A DNA stretch of 46,546 nucleotides from Candidatus Nomurabacteria bacterium (GTDB lineage Bacteria > Patescibacteriota > Minisyncoccia > Phycocordibacterales > UBA9973). The stretch lies in assembly GCA_026395895.1 (NCBI GenBank), contig JAPLXV010000020.1, positions 1-46,546 on the forward strand. The letters are read 5' to 3'. A program made the translations under genes and the position numbers. The notes below the pieces were generated by a model, which saw only the letters and a list, made by a program, of their open reading frames with translations, ran no database searches and was not told the origin of the DNA. Shown here piece by piece: positions 32,125-39,302 of the stretch. Numbering within the stretch: position 1 is the stretch's first letter; each line of letters opens with the position of its first letter.

Positions 32125-32337
32125 ATGCTTGTAATATCTCAAACAATTTTTTATATAGTATCATCGGTCGCAATCATAGTCGTAGGGGTGCTACTTATAA
32201 TAATGATATATTATTTAATATGTATTTTAAGAAATACTCGTAATATTTCTAATGACATTAGTCAGACTTATCATAAAACAAAAAGAAGTATTAAAAAAAT
32301 TATTAGCTCATTTAGTAAAAAAAATCATGACAACTAA
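32125..32337 (+). CDS. Small membrane protein upstream of YtxH-like gene
   Basis: A 70-residue protein with one long hydrophobic segment (about 7-33) and a basic, Ser-rich cytoplasmic tail. No specific family is assigned, although similar single-pass proteins often precede YtxH genes. It starts 11 bases after ppsA and overlaps the next start codon by 11 bases, so it is probably real and translationally coupled to the YtxH-like gene. Confidence 0.55.
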   Translation: MLVISQTIFYIVSSVAIIVVGVLLIIMIYYLICILRNTRNISNDISQTYHKTKRSIKKIISSFSKKNHDN

Positions 32338-32665
32338 AACAAAAAAACAAGAAAACAAAAAAAGTAGTAAGTTTTTAAGCGGTGCATTAATCGGAGCAGC
32401 TTTAGGGGTAGCGGTAGGGATTTTTTCTAATTCAGAAAAGGGAAAAGAATTAAAAAAAGAAATGAAAGATAAAATGGCAGATTTTTATAAAACAGTTGCT
32501 CCAAAATTGAAAAAGATGAAGGAAGTAGGGGAGAAAGAATATAAAACATTCATCAATAAAGCTTTAGTTGATTACAACAAAGACGGAAAGTTCGACAAAG
32601 AAGATCTAAAAAAATTAGCCCAACACGCCCACGCTTCTTGGAAACACCTAAAGAAGCATTTGTAG
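32327..32665 (+). CDS. YtxH-like protein
   Basis: A 112-residue protein with the YtxH pattern: a lysine-rich start, a glycine-rich transmembrane segment (GALIGAALGVAVGIF, about 19-33), then SEKGKELKKEMKDKMADFYK and an amphipathic helical tail, here ending with an acidic DYNKDGKFDKEDL stretch reminiscent of an EF-hand loop. YtxH proteins are general-stress associated in Bacillus; function here is unknown. I use the ATG at 32327 because the upstream part of the open frame lies within the preceding gene and lacks family similarity. Confidence 0.65.
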   Translation: MTTKTKKQENKKSSKFLSGALIGAALGVAVGIFSNSEKGKELKKEMKDKMADFYKTVAPKLKKMKEVGEKEYKTFINKALVDYNKDGKFDKEDLKKLAQHAHASWKHLKKHL

Positions 32666-32690
32666 AAATCAATAAAAAAGCAAGGAGAAG

Positions 32691-32730
32691 CCCCCATATA
32701 CGCCATGGCTGATATGGGGGAATTTTGTTT
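32691..32730 (+). terminator. Terminator-like hairpin after YtxH gene
   Basis: CCCCCATAT and its perfect complement (32712-32720) around an inner GCCATGGC palindrome, followed by AATTTTGTTT. The 302-base stretch 32666-32967 holds this hairpin, the next repeat, a tRNA and a promoter, with no protein gene. Confidence 0.65.
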
Positions 32731-32753
32731 CCCCTAAGCTGGGCTTAGGGGAA
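32729..32753. repeat. REP-like singlet related to the lepA dimer
   Basis: TTCCCCTAAGC-TGG-GCTTAGGGGAA, an 11-bp perfect stem. It shares CCCCTAAGCTGGGCTT with the lepA element at 21246-21296. Confidence 0.8.
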
Positions 32754-32797
32754 GAGATACTTGCTCAAAAAACAAAACAACGATATATTTTACATAT

Positions 32798-32868
32798 GCG
32801 GGATTAGTTTAGTGGTAGAATGAGTCCTTCCCAAGGATTAGACGGGGTTTCGATTACCCCATCCCGCA
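32798..32868 (+). tRNA. tRNA-Gly (anticodon CCC)
   Basis: Complete cloverleaf: acceptor GCGGGAT/ATCCCGC, anticodon loop TTCCCAA, T arm GGGGT-TTCGATT-ACCCC, discriminator A. CCA is not encoded. Confidence 0.9.
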
Positions 32869-32934
32869 CAAATTAGACAGGAATAAAGAGCTTTTAGTCA
32901 AGAAATTTTACTTGACGAGTATGCTATAATGAAA

Positions 32935-32940
32935 ATAATT
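32935..32940 (+). promoter_or_regulatory. Extended -10 promoter for glutaredoxin gene
   Basis: TATGCTATAAT, with TATAAT 27 bases before the ATG at 32968. Confidence 0.6.
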
Positions 32941-32967
32941 AATAATTAATCAATTTTTAAAAACATT

Positions 32968-33204
32968 ATGAAAAATGTAACGATTTATTCAACACCATCT
33001 TGTCACTTTTGCCACATGGCAAAAGATTTTTTTAAGGCTAATAATGTAGCTTACACAGAATATGATGTAGCTAGCAATCTTGAAAAAAGAAAAGAAATGG
33101 TAGAAAAAAGCGGACAAATGGGTGTGCCTGTTATTATCATAGGCGATGAACTTATTGTAGGCTTTGATAAACCTGAGATAGCAAGAATGTTAGGGTTTGT
33201 CTAG
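32968..33204 (+). CDS. Glutaredoxin-like protein (Uxx-star/NrdH type)
   Basis: A 78-residue thioredoxin-fold protein with the redox motif CHFC (residues 11-14 of STPSCHFCHMAKDFF), the cis-proline loop GVPVIIIG and the C-terminal GFDKPEIARMLG. It is close to the small Uxx-star/YruB glutaredoxins that reduce disulfides using thioredoxin reductase or other thiols. The following metalloprotease gene starts 2 bases after its stop, so they share the TATGCTATAAT promoter. Confidence 0.85.
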   Translation: MKNVTIYSTPSCHFCHMAKDFFKANNVAYTEYDVASNLEKRKEMVEKSGQMGVPVIIIGDELIVGFDKPEIARMLGFV

Positions 33205-33206
33205 AA

Positions 33207-34151
33207 ATGAAAAAAATATTCAAAATAATTTTTTATCTAATCGCCTTGAGCGCTGTGGTTTTTTTGTTTCGAGCTCCACTCACCCAAGTTTTATTGAGTT
33301 TACAAAATAAATATTTACCTTGCAGTCATCCCATAACATATTCCGTTGGTTCTTTTGATGAAAGATTTGGTATATCAAAAGAAAAATTTCTTAGTATTGC
33401 AAATACCGCAAAAGAGACATGGGAAAAATCTATTGATAAACAATTATTTACTTATGCGCCAAACGGCGACGGAGAATTAAAAATAAATCTCATTTATGAT
33501 ATCCGGCAAGAAGCGAGCCAAAAATTAAAAAATATAGGTATTACGGTAAGTGATAGCAAAGCATCTTATAATGACCTTAAGTCAAGATATAATACTATGC
33601 AAGCTGACTATTTGAAACTTAAAACTGAATTTGAATCACGAGTCACAGCGTTCCAAAATCGTCAAAATGCTTATGCAAAAGAGGTTGTATATTTTAATGC
33701 AAATGGGGGAGCATCCGAAACTGATTTTAATCGTTTAAATAAAGAAAAAAATTATCTAGATACAGAGTTTATAGAAATAAATAAATTACAAGCAGGGCTT
33801 AACTCTGAAGTAGATAATATTAATGCATTGGTAGTTGTTTTGAATCGTCTTGTTTCTTCCTTAAATTTGGAAGTAAAGAAATTTAACACAATTGGTAGTG
33901 ACTTGGGTGGGGAATTTGAAGAGGGAACATACAAAGAAAGTTCTGCTGGTAGAGAAATTGATATTTTTCAATTTGACAATGAAGGAAAGTTGGCAAGAGT
34001 TTTAACGCATGAATTTGGGCATGCCTTGGGGTTGGAACATTTAGAAAATCCAAAAGCAGTAATGTATCGCTTGAATAATGGAGTAAATGAAAAACTGATG
34101 ATTGATGATATTTTAGCCTTGAAAAAACGTTGTGGTTTGTCTGCACTCTAA
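33207..34151 (+). CDS. Matrixin-like membrane-anchored zinc metalloprotease
   Basis: A 314-residue protein with an N-terminal transmembrane/signal segment (about 5-25), an extended coiled region (about 100-240) and a C-terminal matrixin-like (M10) active site HEFGHALGLEH, with H268, E269, H272 and H278. A Met-turn candidate (AVMYRL) follows. The protease domain is small and split by the coiled region. It is probably exported and anchored, cutting surface or host proteins; the target is unknown. It is coupled to the glutaredoxin gene. Confidence 0.75.
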   Translation: MKKIFKIIFYLIALSAVVFLFRAPLTQVLLSLQNKYLPCSHPITYSVGSFDERFGISKEKFLSIANTAKETWEKSIDKQLFTYAPNGDGELKINLIYDIRQEASQKLKNIGITVSDSKASYNDLKSRYNTMQADYLKLKTEFESRVTAFQNRQNAYAKEVVYFNANGGASETDFNRLNKEKNYLDTEFIEINKLQAGLNSEVDNINALVVVLNRLVSSLNLEVKKFNTIGSDLGGEFEEGTYKESSAGREIDIFQFDNEGKLARVLTHEFGHALGLEHLENPKAVMYRLNNGVNEKLMIDDILALKKRCGLSAL

Positions 34152-34169
34152 AAGAAATAAAACTTTTGT

Positions 34170-34240
34170 GTCCTCGGTAGGAATTGAACCTACATCAACG
34201 CCTTAGGACGGCGCGATTCTATCCGTTGAACTACGAGGAC
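34170..34240 (-). tRNA. tRNA-Arg (anticodon CCT)
   Basis: Reverse strand cloverleaf: acceptor GTCCTCG/CGAGGAC, anticodon loop GTCCTAA, T-arm GTAGG-TTCAATT-CCTAC. Decodes AGG. CCA is not encoded. Confidence 0.9.
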
Positions 34241-34311
34241 CTAAGTATAAACTCTTATAATTTAACACAAAAAACCAAAATTTGAAAATTGGCTTTTTGT
34301 GAGAGCTATGC

Positions 34312-34317
34312 TAAAAT
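34312..34317 (+). promoter_or_regulatory. Extended -10 promoter that fixes the next start codon
   Basis: TATGCTAAAAT covers the ATG at 34316, so that ATG cannot be the start of the transcript's reading frame; the next in-frame ATG at 34325 is 7 bases beyond the -10. Confidence 0.6.
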
Positions 34318-34324
34318 GTCGTTT

Positions 34325-34591
34325 ATGGATCCAGAAACCAAGCAATTACTTCAAAATACATTAGCTCTTGCTGAAGAAAATAATAAGATGCTTCACAAGA
34401 TTAGAGGTGTTCAAAAGAGGGAGACTTTTTGGAATGTGTTGAAGTTTATTATAATAATAGCTATTGCTGTCGGATCTTTTTATTATGTAGAACCTTATTT
34501 AAATAAAGTAATGGGTCTTTATAATTCAGTTACTGGGATGGAACAAAAAATAAACAATAGTCCCATCCAAGGTTTGTTGAAAAAGTTATAA
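34325..34591 (+). CDS. Small single-pass membrane protein
   Basis: An 88-residue protein starting MDPETKQLLQNTL. An N-terminal helix of leucine-rich heptads is followed by a transmembrane segment (about 38-56) and a short C-terminal amphipathic tail. No family is recognised; the N-terminal pattern is common in small patescibacterial membrane proteins. It lies alone between two tRNAs of opposite orientation and has a nearly leaderless promoter. Confidence 0.55.
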   Translation: MDPETKQLLQNTLALAEENNKMLHKIRGVQKRETFWNVLKFIIIIAIAVGSFYYVEPYLNKVMGLYNSVTGMEQKINNSPIQGLLKKL

Positions 34592-34602
34592 AATTAAAAT
34601 AT

Positions 34603-34674
34603 GCCTAGGTAGCTCAGTAGTAGAGCGTTCCCCTGAAGAGGGACAGGTCGGGTGTGCGATTCACCCCCTAGGCA
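34603..34674 (+). tRNA. tRNA-Phe (anticodon GAA)
   Basis: Acceptor GCCTAGG/CCTAGGC, anticodon loop CTGAAGA, T arm GGGTG-TGCGATT-CACCC, discriminator A. The outermost anticodon-stem pair is mismatched (T with C), but the rest folds normally. Confidence 0.85.
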
Positions 34675-34681
34675 CAAGAAT

Positions 34682-35155
34682 TTAAATAGATTTAACCTTA
34701 ATAGTGTTTTTCTTTTCTTTATCTACTTTTTGTATTTTGATGGTCAATAGGCCGTGTTTTTCTGTCGCTTCCACTTCTTCTGGTTCTACTTCTTGAGGCA
34801 AAAGTATTGAACGGGAAAATTTTCCCCAATAAAGTTCCTTAATGAAATAATTTTCTTCATCTATATTTCTGTTTTCTTCTCTTTTTCCTTTTATGGTAAT
34901 CATATCTCTGGCGATAGTAAGTTCTAGATCCTCTGGTTTAACACCAGCTACCATAGTTTGGACCATAATATCTGTTGGTGTCTGATAAACATCAACAGTT
35001 AATTCTAACTCCTCATTCTCTTCTTCCATCCAACCGTTACCATTTTTTTTATCTCCCTTTATAGGTTCAGCACTAACTTCTATTTCTTCTTCTTCAGCGC
35101 GAATGCTCCCAGTTAATCTATCAAAAAAACTTCTTTTTTTATTTTGTGTATTCAT
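34682..35155 (-). CDS. Small heat-shock protein, Hsp20/alpha-crystallin family
   Basis: A 157-residue chaperone. An acidic, disordered N-terminal half (EEEEIEVSAEPI and NEELELTVDVYQ) precedes a compact alpha-crystallin domain starting near LTVDVYQTPTDIMVQTMVAGVKPEDLE and containing ITIKGKREE and the signature-like GKFSRSILLPQEVEPEEVEA. The C-terminal I-x-V motif is KSI-type. It holds unfolding proteins in oligomers. The gene follows the PrsW gene by 4 bases in the same direction, and its 3' end meets tRNA-Phe across 7 bases. Confidence 0.88.
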   Translation of the reverse strand: MNTQNKKRSFFDRLTGSIRAEEEEIEVSAEPIKGDKKNGNGWMEEENEELELTVDVYQTPTDIMVQTMVAGVKPEDLELTIARDMITIKGKREENRNIDEENYFIKELYWGKFSRSILLPQEVEPEEVEATEKHGLLTIKIQKVDKEKKNTIKVKSI

Positions 35156-35159
35156 AATT

Positions 35160-35852
35160 TTAATTTTTTATACTCATTCTTCTTAATTTTTCAAAAATTA
35201 ACATAATAATAATTGTAACGACCCAAAGAAAACCCATCACTCTTAGAAAATTACTTCCTTTATCTTCCATTATAAAAAAATTAAAGACACTATGCAAGGC
35301 GATGGCCAATATAAGACCCGCAAAAAGATATATTTTCTTTATAAACTTACCCATAAAAAATGAAAGTCCCAGGGCAACGCCTATAATTCCACTTGATACA
35401 GCATGAAGAAGGGTAGAGCCAAGGAATCTAAGTTGACCAGTCAGCAGGCCTACGGTAGTTTGACCCAATGAAAGTGGTTTAATTAGGAACATAGTATTTT
35501 CAAGTGCCGCGAACCCCAAAGCAACGGTAATTAAGAAAATTGGCCAATCTATCGGTTCGTCAGCACGTTTTGTTTTATAAATTAGAATTACTACACCTAG
35601 ATATTTCATTATTTCTTCTATGCTTGCCCAGCTAATGATTTGCCATTCTGATGAAGTTATATTATTTTGAACAAATTTTTGAGCTGGTATAACGAAAATA
35701 ACCGAAATCATACCGACAATAAATAATATAACAATAAGTCCTGTTGGTTCAGGTTTTTCTTTATCTTCTCTGAGCCAAAACCAAAGCCAGAAAAGAGCAG
35801 GAGCCACTCCCAATAAAAGTGCCAAACCTAAAATTTTTGGATCAGTTGTCAT
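35160..35852 (-). CDS. PrsW-family intramembrane metalloprotease
   Basis: A 230-residue membrane protein with seven or so transmembrane segments. The PrsW signatures are the ASIEEIMKYLGV helix (EE near 83), FAALENTMFL, and the two histidine helices LLHAVSSGIIGVALG and ALHSVFNFF. The family cuts transmembrane anti-sigma factors or other membrane substrates. I choose the ATG at 35852 (MTTDPKILG), but the upstream ATG at 35870 is possible; either overlaps the valS stop by 11 or 29 bases, suggesting coupling. Confidence 0.75.
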   Translation of the reverse strand: MTTDPKILGLALLLGVAPALFWLWFWLREDKEKPEPTGLIVILFIVGMISVIFVIPAQKFVQNNITSSEWQIISWASIEEIMKYLGVVILIYKTKRADEPIDWPIFLITVALGFAALENTMFLIKPLSLGQTTVGLLTGQLRFLGSTLLHAVSSGIIGVALGLSFFMGKFIKKIYLFAGLILAIALHSVFNFFIMEDKGSNFLRVMGFLWVVTIIIMLIFEKLRRMSIKN

Positions 35853-37128
35853 TGGATTTACCCTGAGCAAAGAAGGGCCATTTTTCTATTATTAAAAGAT
35901 TTTTATTTTTTACAGGAAGCATTGACCAAATTTCTTCAGTAATGAAGGGCATAAATGGGTGAAGAACTTTTAGGAGTATAATTAAATGAGTAAATAAAAG
36001 TGCTTTGGCTGAATCTGAATTTTTATTTTCTAGAATTTTTTTCTTTGATCTTTCAATAAGAATATCAGCAAAAGTATGCCAAAAATAATGATAAAGTTTT
36101 TCAGCTACAATATAGAATTTATAATCATCCATTTCTTTAGTAATTTCTCGAACTAGTGTTTCTAACTCTTCATTCGATTTTTTATCTTCCTCATCGTAAA
36201 CAGGATTTTCCGGAACAAAAAAATTTTTAGTATTATCTAAGACAAAACGAGCAGCATTCCAGATTTTATTTGCAAATTTACTATAAGCTTTTACTTTTTG
36301 AATATCAAATTTACTATCTGCCCCTGGTCCAATACCGACAATCATAGACATTCGAAGAGCATCAGCTCCATGTTCTTTTATTATTTCTATAGGATCTATG
36401 CCGTTACCCAGTGATTTACTGAATTTTTGTCCTTTTGCATCTCTAAGTATTCCATGAAGATATACCACCTTAAAAGGAATTTCGCCTATTAAATATTGGG
36501 ACATTAAAATCATACGCGCAACCCAGAAGAACAATATTTCGTATCCGGGGTTTATAACACTTGTCGGATGGAAGTTTTTTAAATCAGATGAATTTACATT
36601 GGGCCATCCAAGTGTAGAAAAAGTCCAAAGCCCAGAAGAAAACCAAGTATCTAAAGTATCTTCATCTTGAACCCAATTTTCAATATCTTTTGGTGGATTG
36701 ATATCGCAATATATTTCTTTATTCGGCGCTTGCCCCGTACCAAGCCTTGCTTTAGTACTGGGGTACCAAACAGGAATTTGATGTCCATACCAGATTTGAC
36801 GAGAAATACACCAATCCCGAAGATTTTCAATCCAGTTATAATAAACTTTTTCAAAATGACTAGGAAGAATTTTTATTTTTTCTTTTTTTATAGGCTCGAG
36901 CATCAACTCCTTTAGTGATTTATTGTTACGAGAAGGGATTTTCTTATTTACATCAACGAACCACTGGAGCATAATTTGCGGTTCAATCATTCCACCAGAC
37001 CGGTCGGCAGTGGCTACTCTATTCACATAATTTTCATCAATGAAAACAAGCAATCCTTTTGCCTTCAATTTTTCTACAATTTTTTCGCGGGCATCGCTGA
37101 TTTTCATTCCAGCGAATTCTCCAGCCAC
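35842..37128 (-). CDS. valS: Valyl-tRNA synthetase, C-terminal part after an in-frame stop
   Basis: Residues equal to the second half of a class I valyl-tRNA synthetase: the end of the editing domain, LRDWCISRQIWYGHQIPVW, DTWFSSGLWTFSTLGWP, the KMSKS-type motif KFSKSLGNGIDP and the anticodon-binding helical bundle ending EEIWSMLPV. Only one in-frame TAA at 37183-37185 separates it from the N-terminal part; the intervening 18 codons read KYKLDKEQIIDKYGRLLPVA, matching the family. The ATG at 37128 is an internal methionine that could serve as a restart but has no clear SD. If read through, the total length would be about 738 residues. Confidence 0.75.
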   Translation of the reverse strand: MAGEFAGMKISDAREKIVEKLKAKGLLVFIDENYVNRVATADRSGGMIEPQIMLQWFVDVNKKIPSRNNKSLKELMLEPIKKEKIKILPSHFEKVYYNWIENLRDWCISRQIWYGHQIPVWYPSTKARLGTGQAPNKEIYCDINPPKDIENWVQDEDTLDTWFSSGLWTFSTLGWPNVNSSDLKNFHPTSVINPGYEILFFWVARMILMSQYLIGEIPFKVVYLHGILRDAKGQKFSKSLGNGIDPIEIIKEHGADALRMSMIVGIGPGADSKFDIQKVKAYSKFANKIWNAARFVLDNTKNFFVPENPVYDEEDKKSNEELETLVREITKEMDDYKFYIVAEKLYHYFWHTFADILIERSKKKILENKNSDSAKALLFTHLIILLKVLHPFMPFITEEIWSMLPVKNKNLLIIEKWPFFAQGKSNDN

Positions 37129-37182
37129 AGGAAGTAATCTTCCATACTTATCAATGATTTGTTCTTTGTCTAATTTATATTT

Positions 37183-38058
37183 TTAGGCTAGAGCAAAATC
37201 TTCATGCGAATGCCAAGGAGTAATAGTCATCACTCCAGTTCCAAATTCTATATCAATCATTTCATCTTTTATGACAGTCGCCTCGATGGGTCCATTAATC
37301 CATTCTACTGTTAATTTCTGCATATGTTTCCAATCTTTGTATCTTTTGTCATCCGGATGCATGACTACATATTTATCACCAAATTTTGTTTCTGGTCGCG
37401 CTGTTCCTATTTCAAATGGGCCATATTTAAAAGTATAGAATTTACCTTTTTTTTCTTCATATATTGTTTCATCGTCGGAAATGACGGTTTGACCTTTTGG
37501 GTCCCAATTGACGATACGATTTCCACGATAAATAAGACCATCGTCATACATTTGCTTGAAAGCTGTTTTGACAGCGAGATTGCGTTTTTTATCAAGCGTA
37601 AAAGCCTCACGAGACCAATCAAGAGACGTTCCAATTTTTCGAAGCTGACTTTCTATTGTTTTTTTACTTTCATCCACAAATTTATCAACACGTTCTAAAA
37701 ATTTTTCTCGTCCAATATCTTTTTTCTTTAAACCTTCTTTTTCTAAAATTTTTGTAACTTTTGAATCAGTAGCGATGGCCGCATGATCCACTCCGGGGAG
37801 CCACAAGGTTTTTTTACCTTGCATTCTGTTATAACGAATTATTGTATCTTGCATAGAGTCTTCTAGGGTATGACCCAAGTGAAGCACTCCAGTGGCATTA
37901 GGTGGCGGAAGAACGATTGAAAAAGATTCAGCGTCAGGTTTTATTATTCCTTTTTCCACACATACATCTGGATTAAAAAAACCGCTCTCTTCCCAGAGCT
38001 TATAGATTTTATCTTCTGTTTCTTTTGGGTCGTAGGGCTTTAGTAGTCTGTCATCCAT
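37183..38058 (-). CDS. valS: Valyl-tRNA synthetase, N-terminal part ending at an in-frame TAA
   Basis: The first 291 residues of valyl-tRNA synthetase: the ATP site motif PPPNATGVLHLGHTLEDS with HLGH, the LPGVDHAAIATDSKV loop, and the first part of the CP1 editing domain with GTARPETKFGDKYVVMHPDD and GTGVMTITPWHSHEDFALA. Translation stops at TAA (37183-37185) in the middle of the conserved editing domain. A change of one base (CAA to TAA) would explain it. By itself this fragment lacks the KMSKS loop and cannot charge tRNA. Confidence 0.75.
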   Translation of the reverse strand: MDDRLLKPYDPKETEDKIYKLWEESGFFNPDVCVEKGIIKPDAESFSIVLPPPNATGVLHLGHTLEDSMQDTIIRYNRMQGKKTLWLPGVDHAAIATDSKVTKILEKEGLKKKDIGREKFLERVDKFVDESKKTIESQLRKIGTSLDWSREAFTLDKKRNLAVKTAFKQMYDDGLIYRGNRIVNWDPKGQTVISDDETIYEEKKGKFYTFKYGPFEIGTARPETKFGDKYVVMHPDDKRYKDWKHMQKLTVEWINGPIEATVIKDEMIDIEFGTGVMTITPWHSHEDFALA

Positions 38059-38090
38059 TACTAAATAATATCATAGAATATTGGTATTTT

Positions 38091-39215
38091 CTACTTTAAC
38101 CGTAGATTGCCCTTGGCTTTTATATTAAAGGTTTTTCTTGTCTTTTTATTGTTTTTTATGTAATTTAAATACCCAGCCATACCTATCATTATAGAGTTAT
38201 CGCCGGTTAATTTATTTTCAGGAAAAAGCAATGCGATGTTTTTTCCCATAGCTTTTTTCATTTCTCTTTGCAGGTGTTTATTACAAGCAACTCCACCTCC
38301 GACTATAATTGTTTTAACTTTATATTTTTCTTTTGCTTTTATTGTTTTATGGATGAGGACATCTACCACAGCGTTTTCAAATTCCAAAGCAATTTTTGCT
38401 TTTGTTTTTTCATCTAGGGTTCCGATTTTTTTAATTAAATAAAGAACAGCGGTTTTTAATCCAGAAAAAGAAAAATCAAAATTTTTACTATGAAGTATAG
38501 GGCGGGGGAGCACAAAAGAGGAGAAAGTCGGCCCTTTTTGGATTCCTAAGGGCCGGCCTTCTCCACAGTTTCTTTCTTTTTCTGCTAATTTTGAGATTTG
38601 AGGTCCGCCGGGGTAGGGAAGATTCATCATTCTAGCAACTTTATCAAATGCTTCTCCGGCGGCATCATCTAATGTTTCGCCTATAATTTTATATTGCATC
38701 CAATTTTTAAAAAGTATCAATTCAGTATGTCCGCCAGAAACAAGCAAAGACAAAACTGGGAAATTTATTTTGGGAATTGTAAATTTACCCTTAGGTTTTC
38801 CAAAGACAGATAGAATATGTCCTTCCATATGATTTACTGGAATGAGAGAAATTTTCCATTTTTTTGCTAATTCTTTTGCGAAAATAATTCCACTCCAAAG
38901 TGCTGGTTCCAGTCCTGGTCCATAAGTTACAGCAATTAGGTTTATGCCCAAATTTCTCAAAGTCGGCCCTTTTTGAATTCTTAAGGGCCGGCCTTGGGAA
39001 ATTTTGAACACTTCTTCTAAAAGTATAGGCAGATTTTTTATATGCTCTCTTTTAGCAAGCATCGGGTACACTCCGCCGTATGGAGCATGAATTTTTATTT
39101 GCGAATTTGAAACATTGGCTAAAATTTTAAAAGAAGGTTTTTTTATACCCCCTTTTACTTCCATTATAGTTATCCCTGTGTCATCACAAGATGTTTCAAT
39201 ACTTAAAATTCTCAT
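38091..39215 (-). CDS. tsaD: tRNA N6-threonylcarbamoyltransferase (TsaD) with repeat inserts
   Basis: A 374-residue Kae1/TsaD ATPase-fold enzyme that attaches the threonylcarbamoyl group to adenosine 37 of ANN-decoding tRNAs. Signatures are SIETSCDDTGI (5-15), AVTYGPGLEPALWSG, the iron-binding HMEGH (H129, H133), SGGHTEL, GEAFDKVARM and GGGVACNKHL. Usual length is near 340. Two palindromic inserts explain part of the excess: GRPLRIQKGPTLRNL (about 75-89) and GEGRPLGIQKGPTF (218-231), both family C repeats. The start codon lies one base after the 3' end of a tRNA-Val gene, so a tsaD message would be released by tRNA processing. Confidence 0.88.
   Translation of the reverse strand: MRILSIETSCDDTGITIMEVKGGIKKPSFKILANVSNSQIKIHAPYGGVYPMLAKREHIKNLPILLEEVFKISQGRPLRIQKGPTLRNLGINLIAVTYGPGLEPALWSGIIFAKELAKKWKISLIPVNHMEGHILSVFGKPKGKFTIPKINFPVLSLLVSGGHTELILFKNWMQYKIIGETLDDAAGEAFDKVARMMNLPYPGGPQISKLAEKERNCGEGRPLGIQKGPTFSSFVLPRPILHSKNFDFSFSGLKTAVLYLIKKIGTLDEKTKAKIALEFENAVVDVLIHKTIKAKEKYKVKTIIVGGGVACNKHLQREMKKAMGKNIALLFPENKLTGDNSIMIGMAGYLNYIKNNKKTRKTFNIKAKGNLRLK
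38521..38563. repeat. Family C palindrome (RPLGIQKGP), copy in tsaD
   Basis: A hairpin with GGCCCTT/AAGGGCC arms and a GAGAA...TTCTC outer extension. Same core as 12699-12743 and 38951-39003, different but still complementary outer flanks. Confidence 0.85.
38951..39003. repeat. Family C palindrome, second copy in tsaD
   Basis: Core GGCCCTTTTTGAATTCTTAAGGGCC, with outer arms AATTTCTCAA and TTGGGAAATT that pair with each other. Confidence 0.85.
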
Positions 39216-39216
39216 G

Positions 39217-39289
39217 TGGGCGGTACAAGAGTCGAACTTGTGGCCTTGTCTACGTCAAAGACACGCTCTACCAACTGAGCTAACCGCCC
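39217..39289 (-). tRNA. tRNA-Val (anticodon GAC)
   Basis: Acceptor GGGCGGT/ACCGCCC, anticodon loop TTGACGT, T arm ACAAG-TTCGACT-CTTGT. CCA is not encoded. The next gene in the same direction, tsaD, begins one base after its discriminator. Confidence 0.9.
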
Positions 39290-39302
39290 CCATGTTTTTA
39301 TA

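Noticed and set aside
32922-32927. TTGACG as a -35 box for the glutaredoxin promoter
   Set aside because: It is only 7 bases from the -10, too close to function; the extended TGC motif better explains the promoter.
35842-38058. Frameshift splitting valS
   Set aside because: Both parts are in the same frame; the break is a single in-frame TAA.
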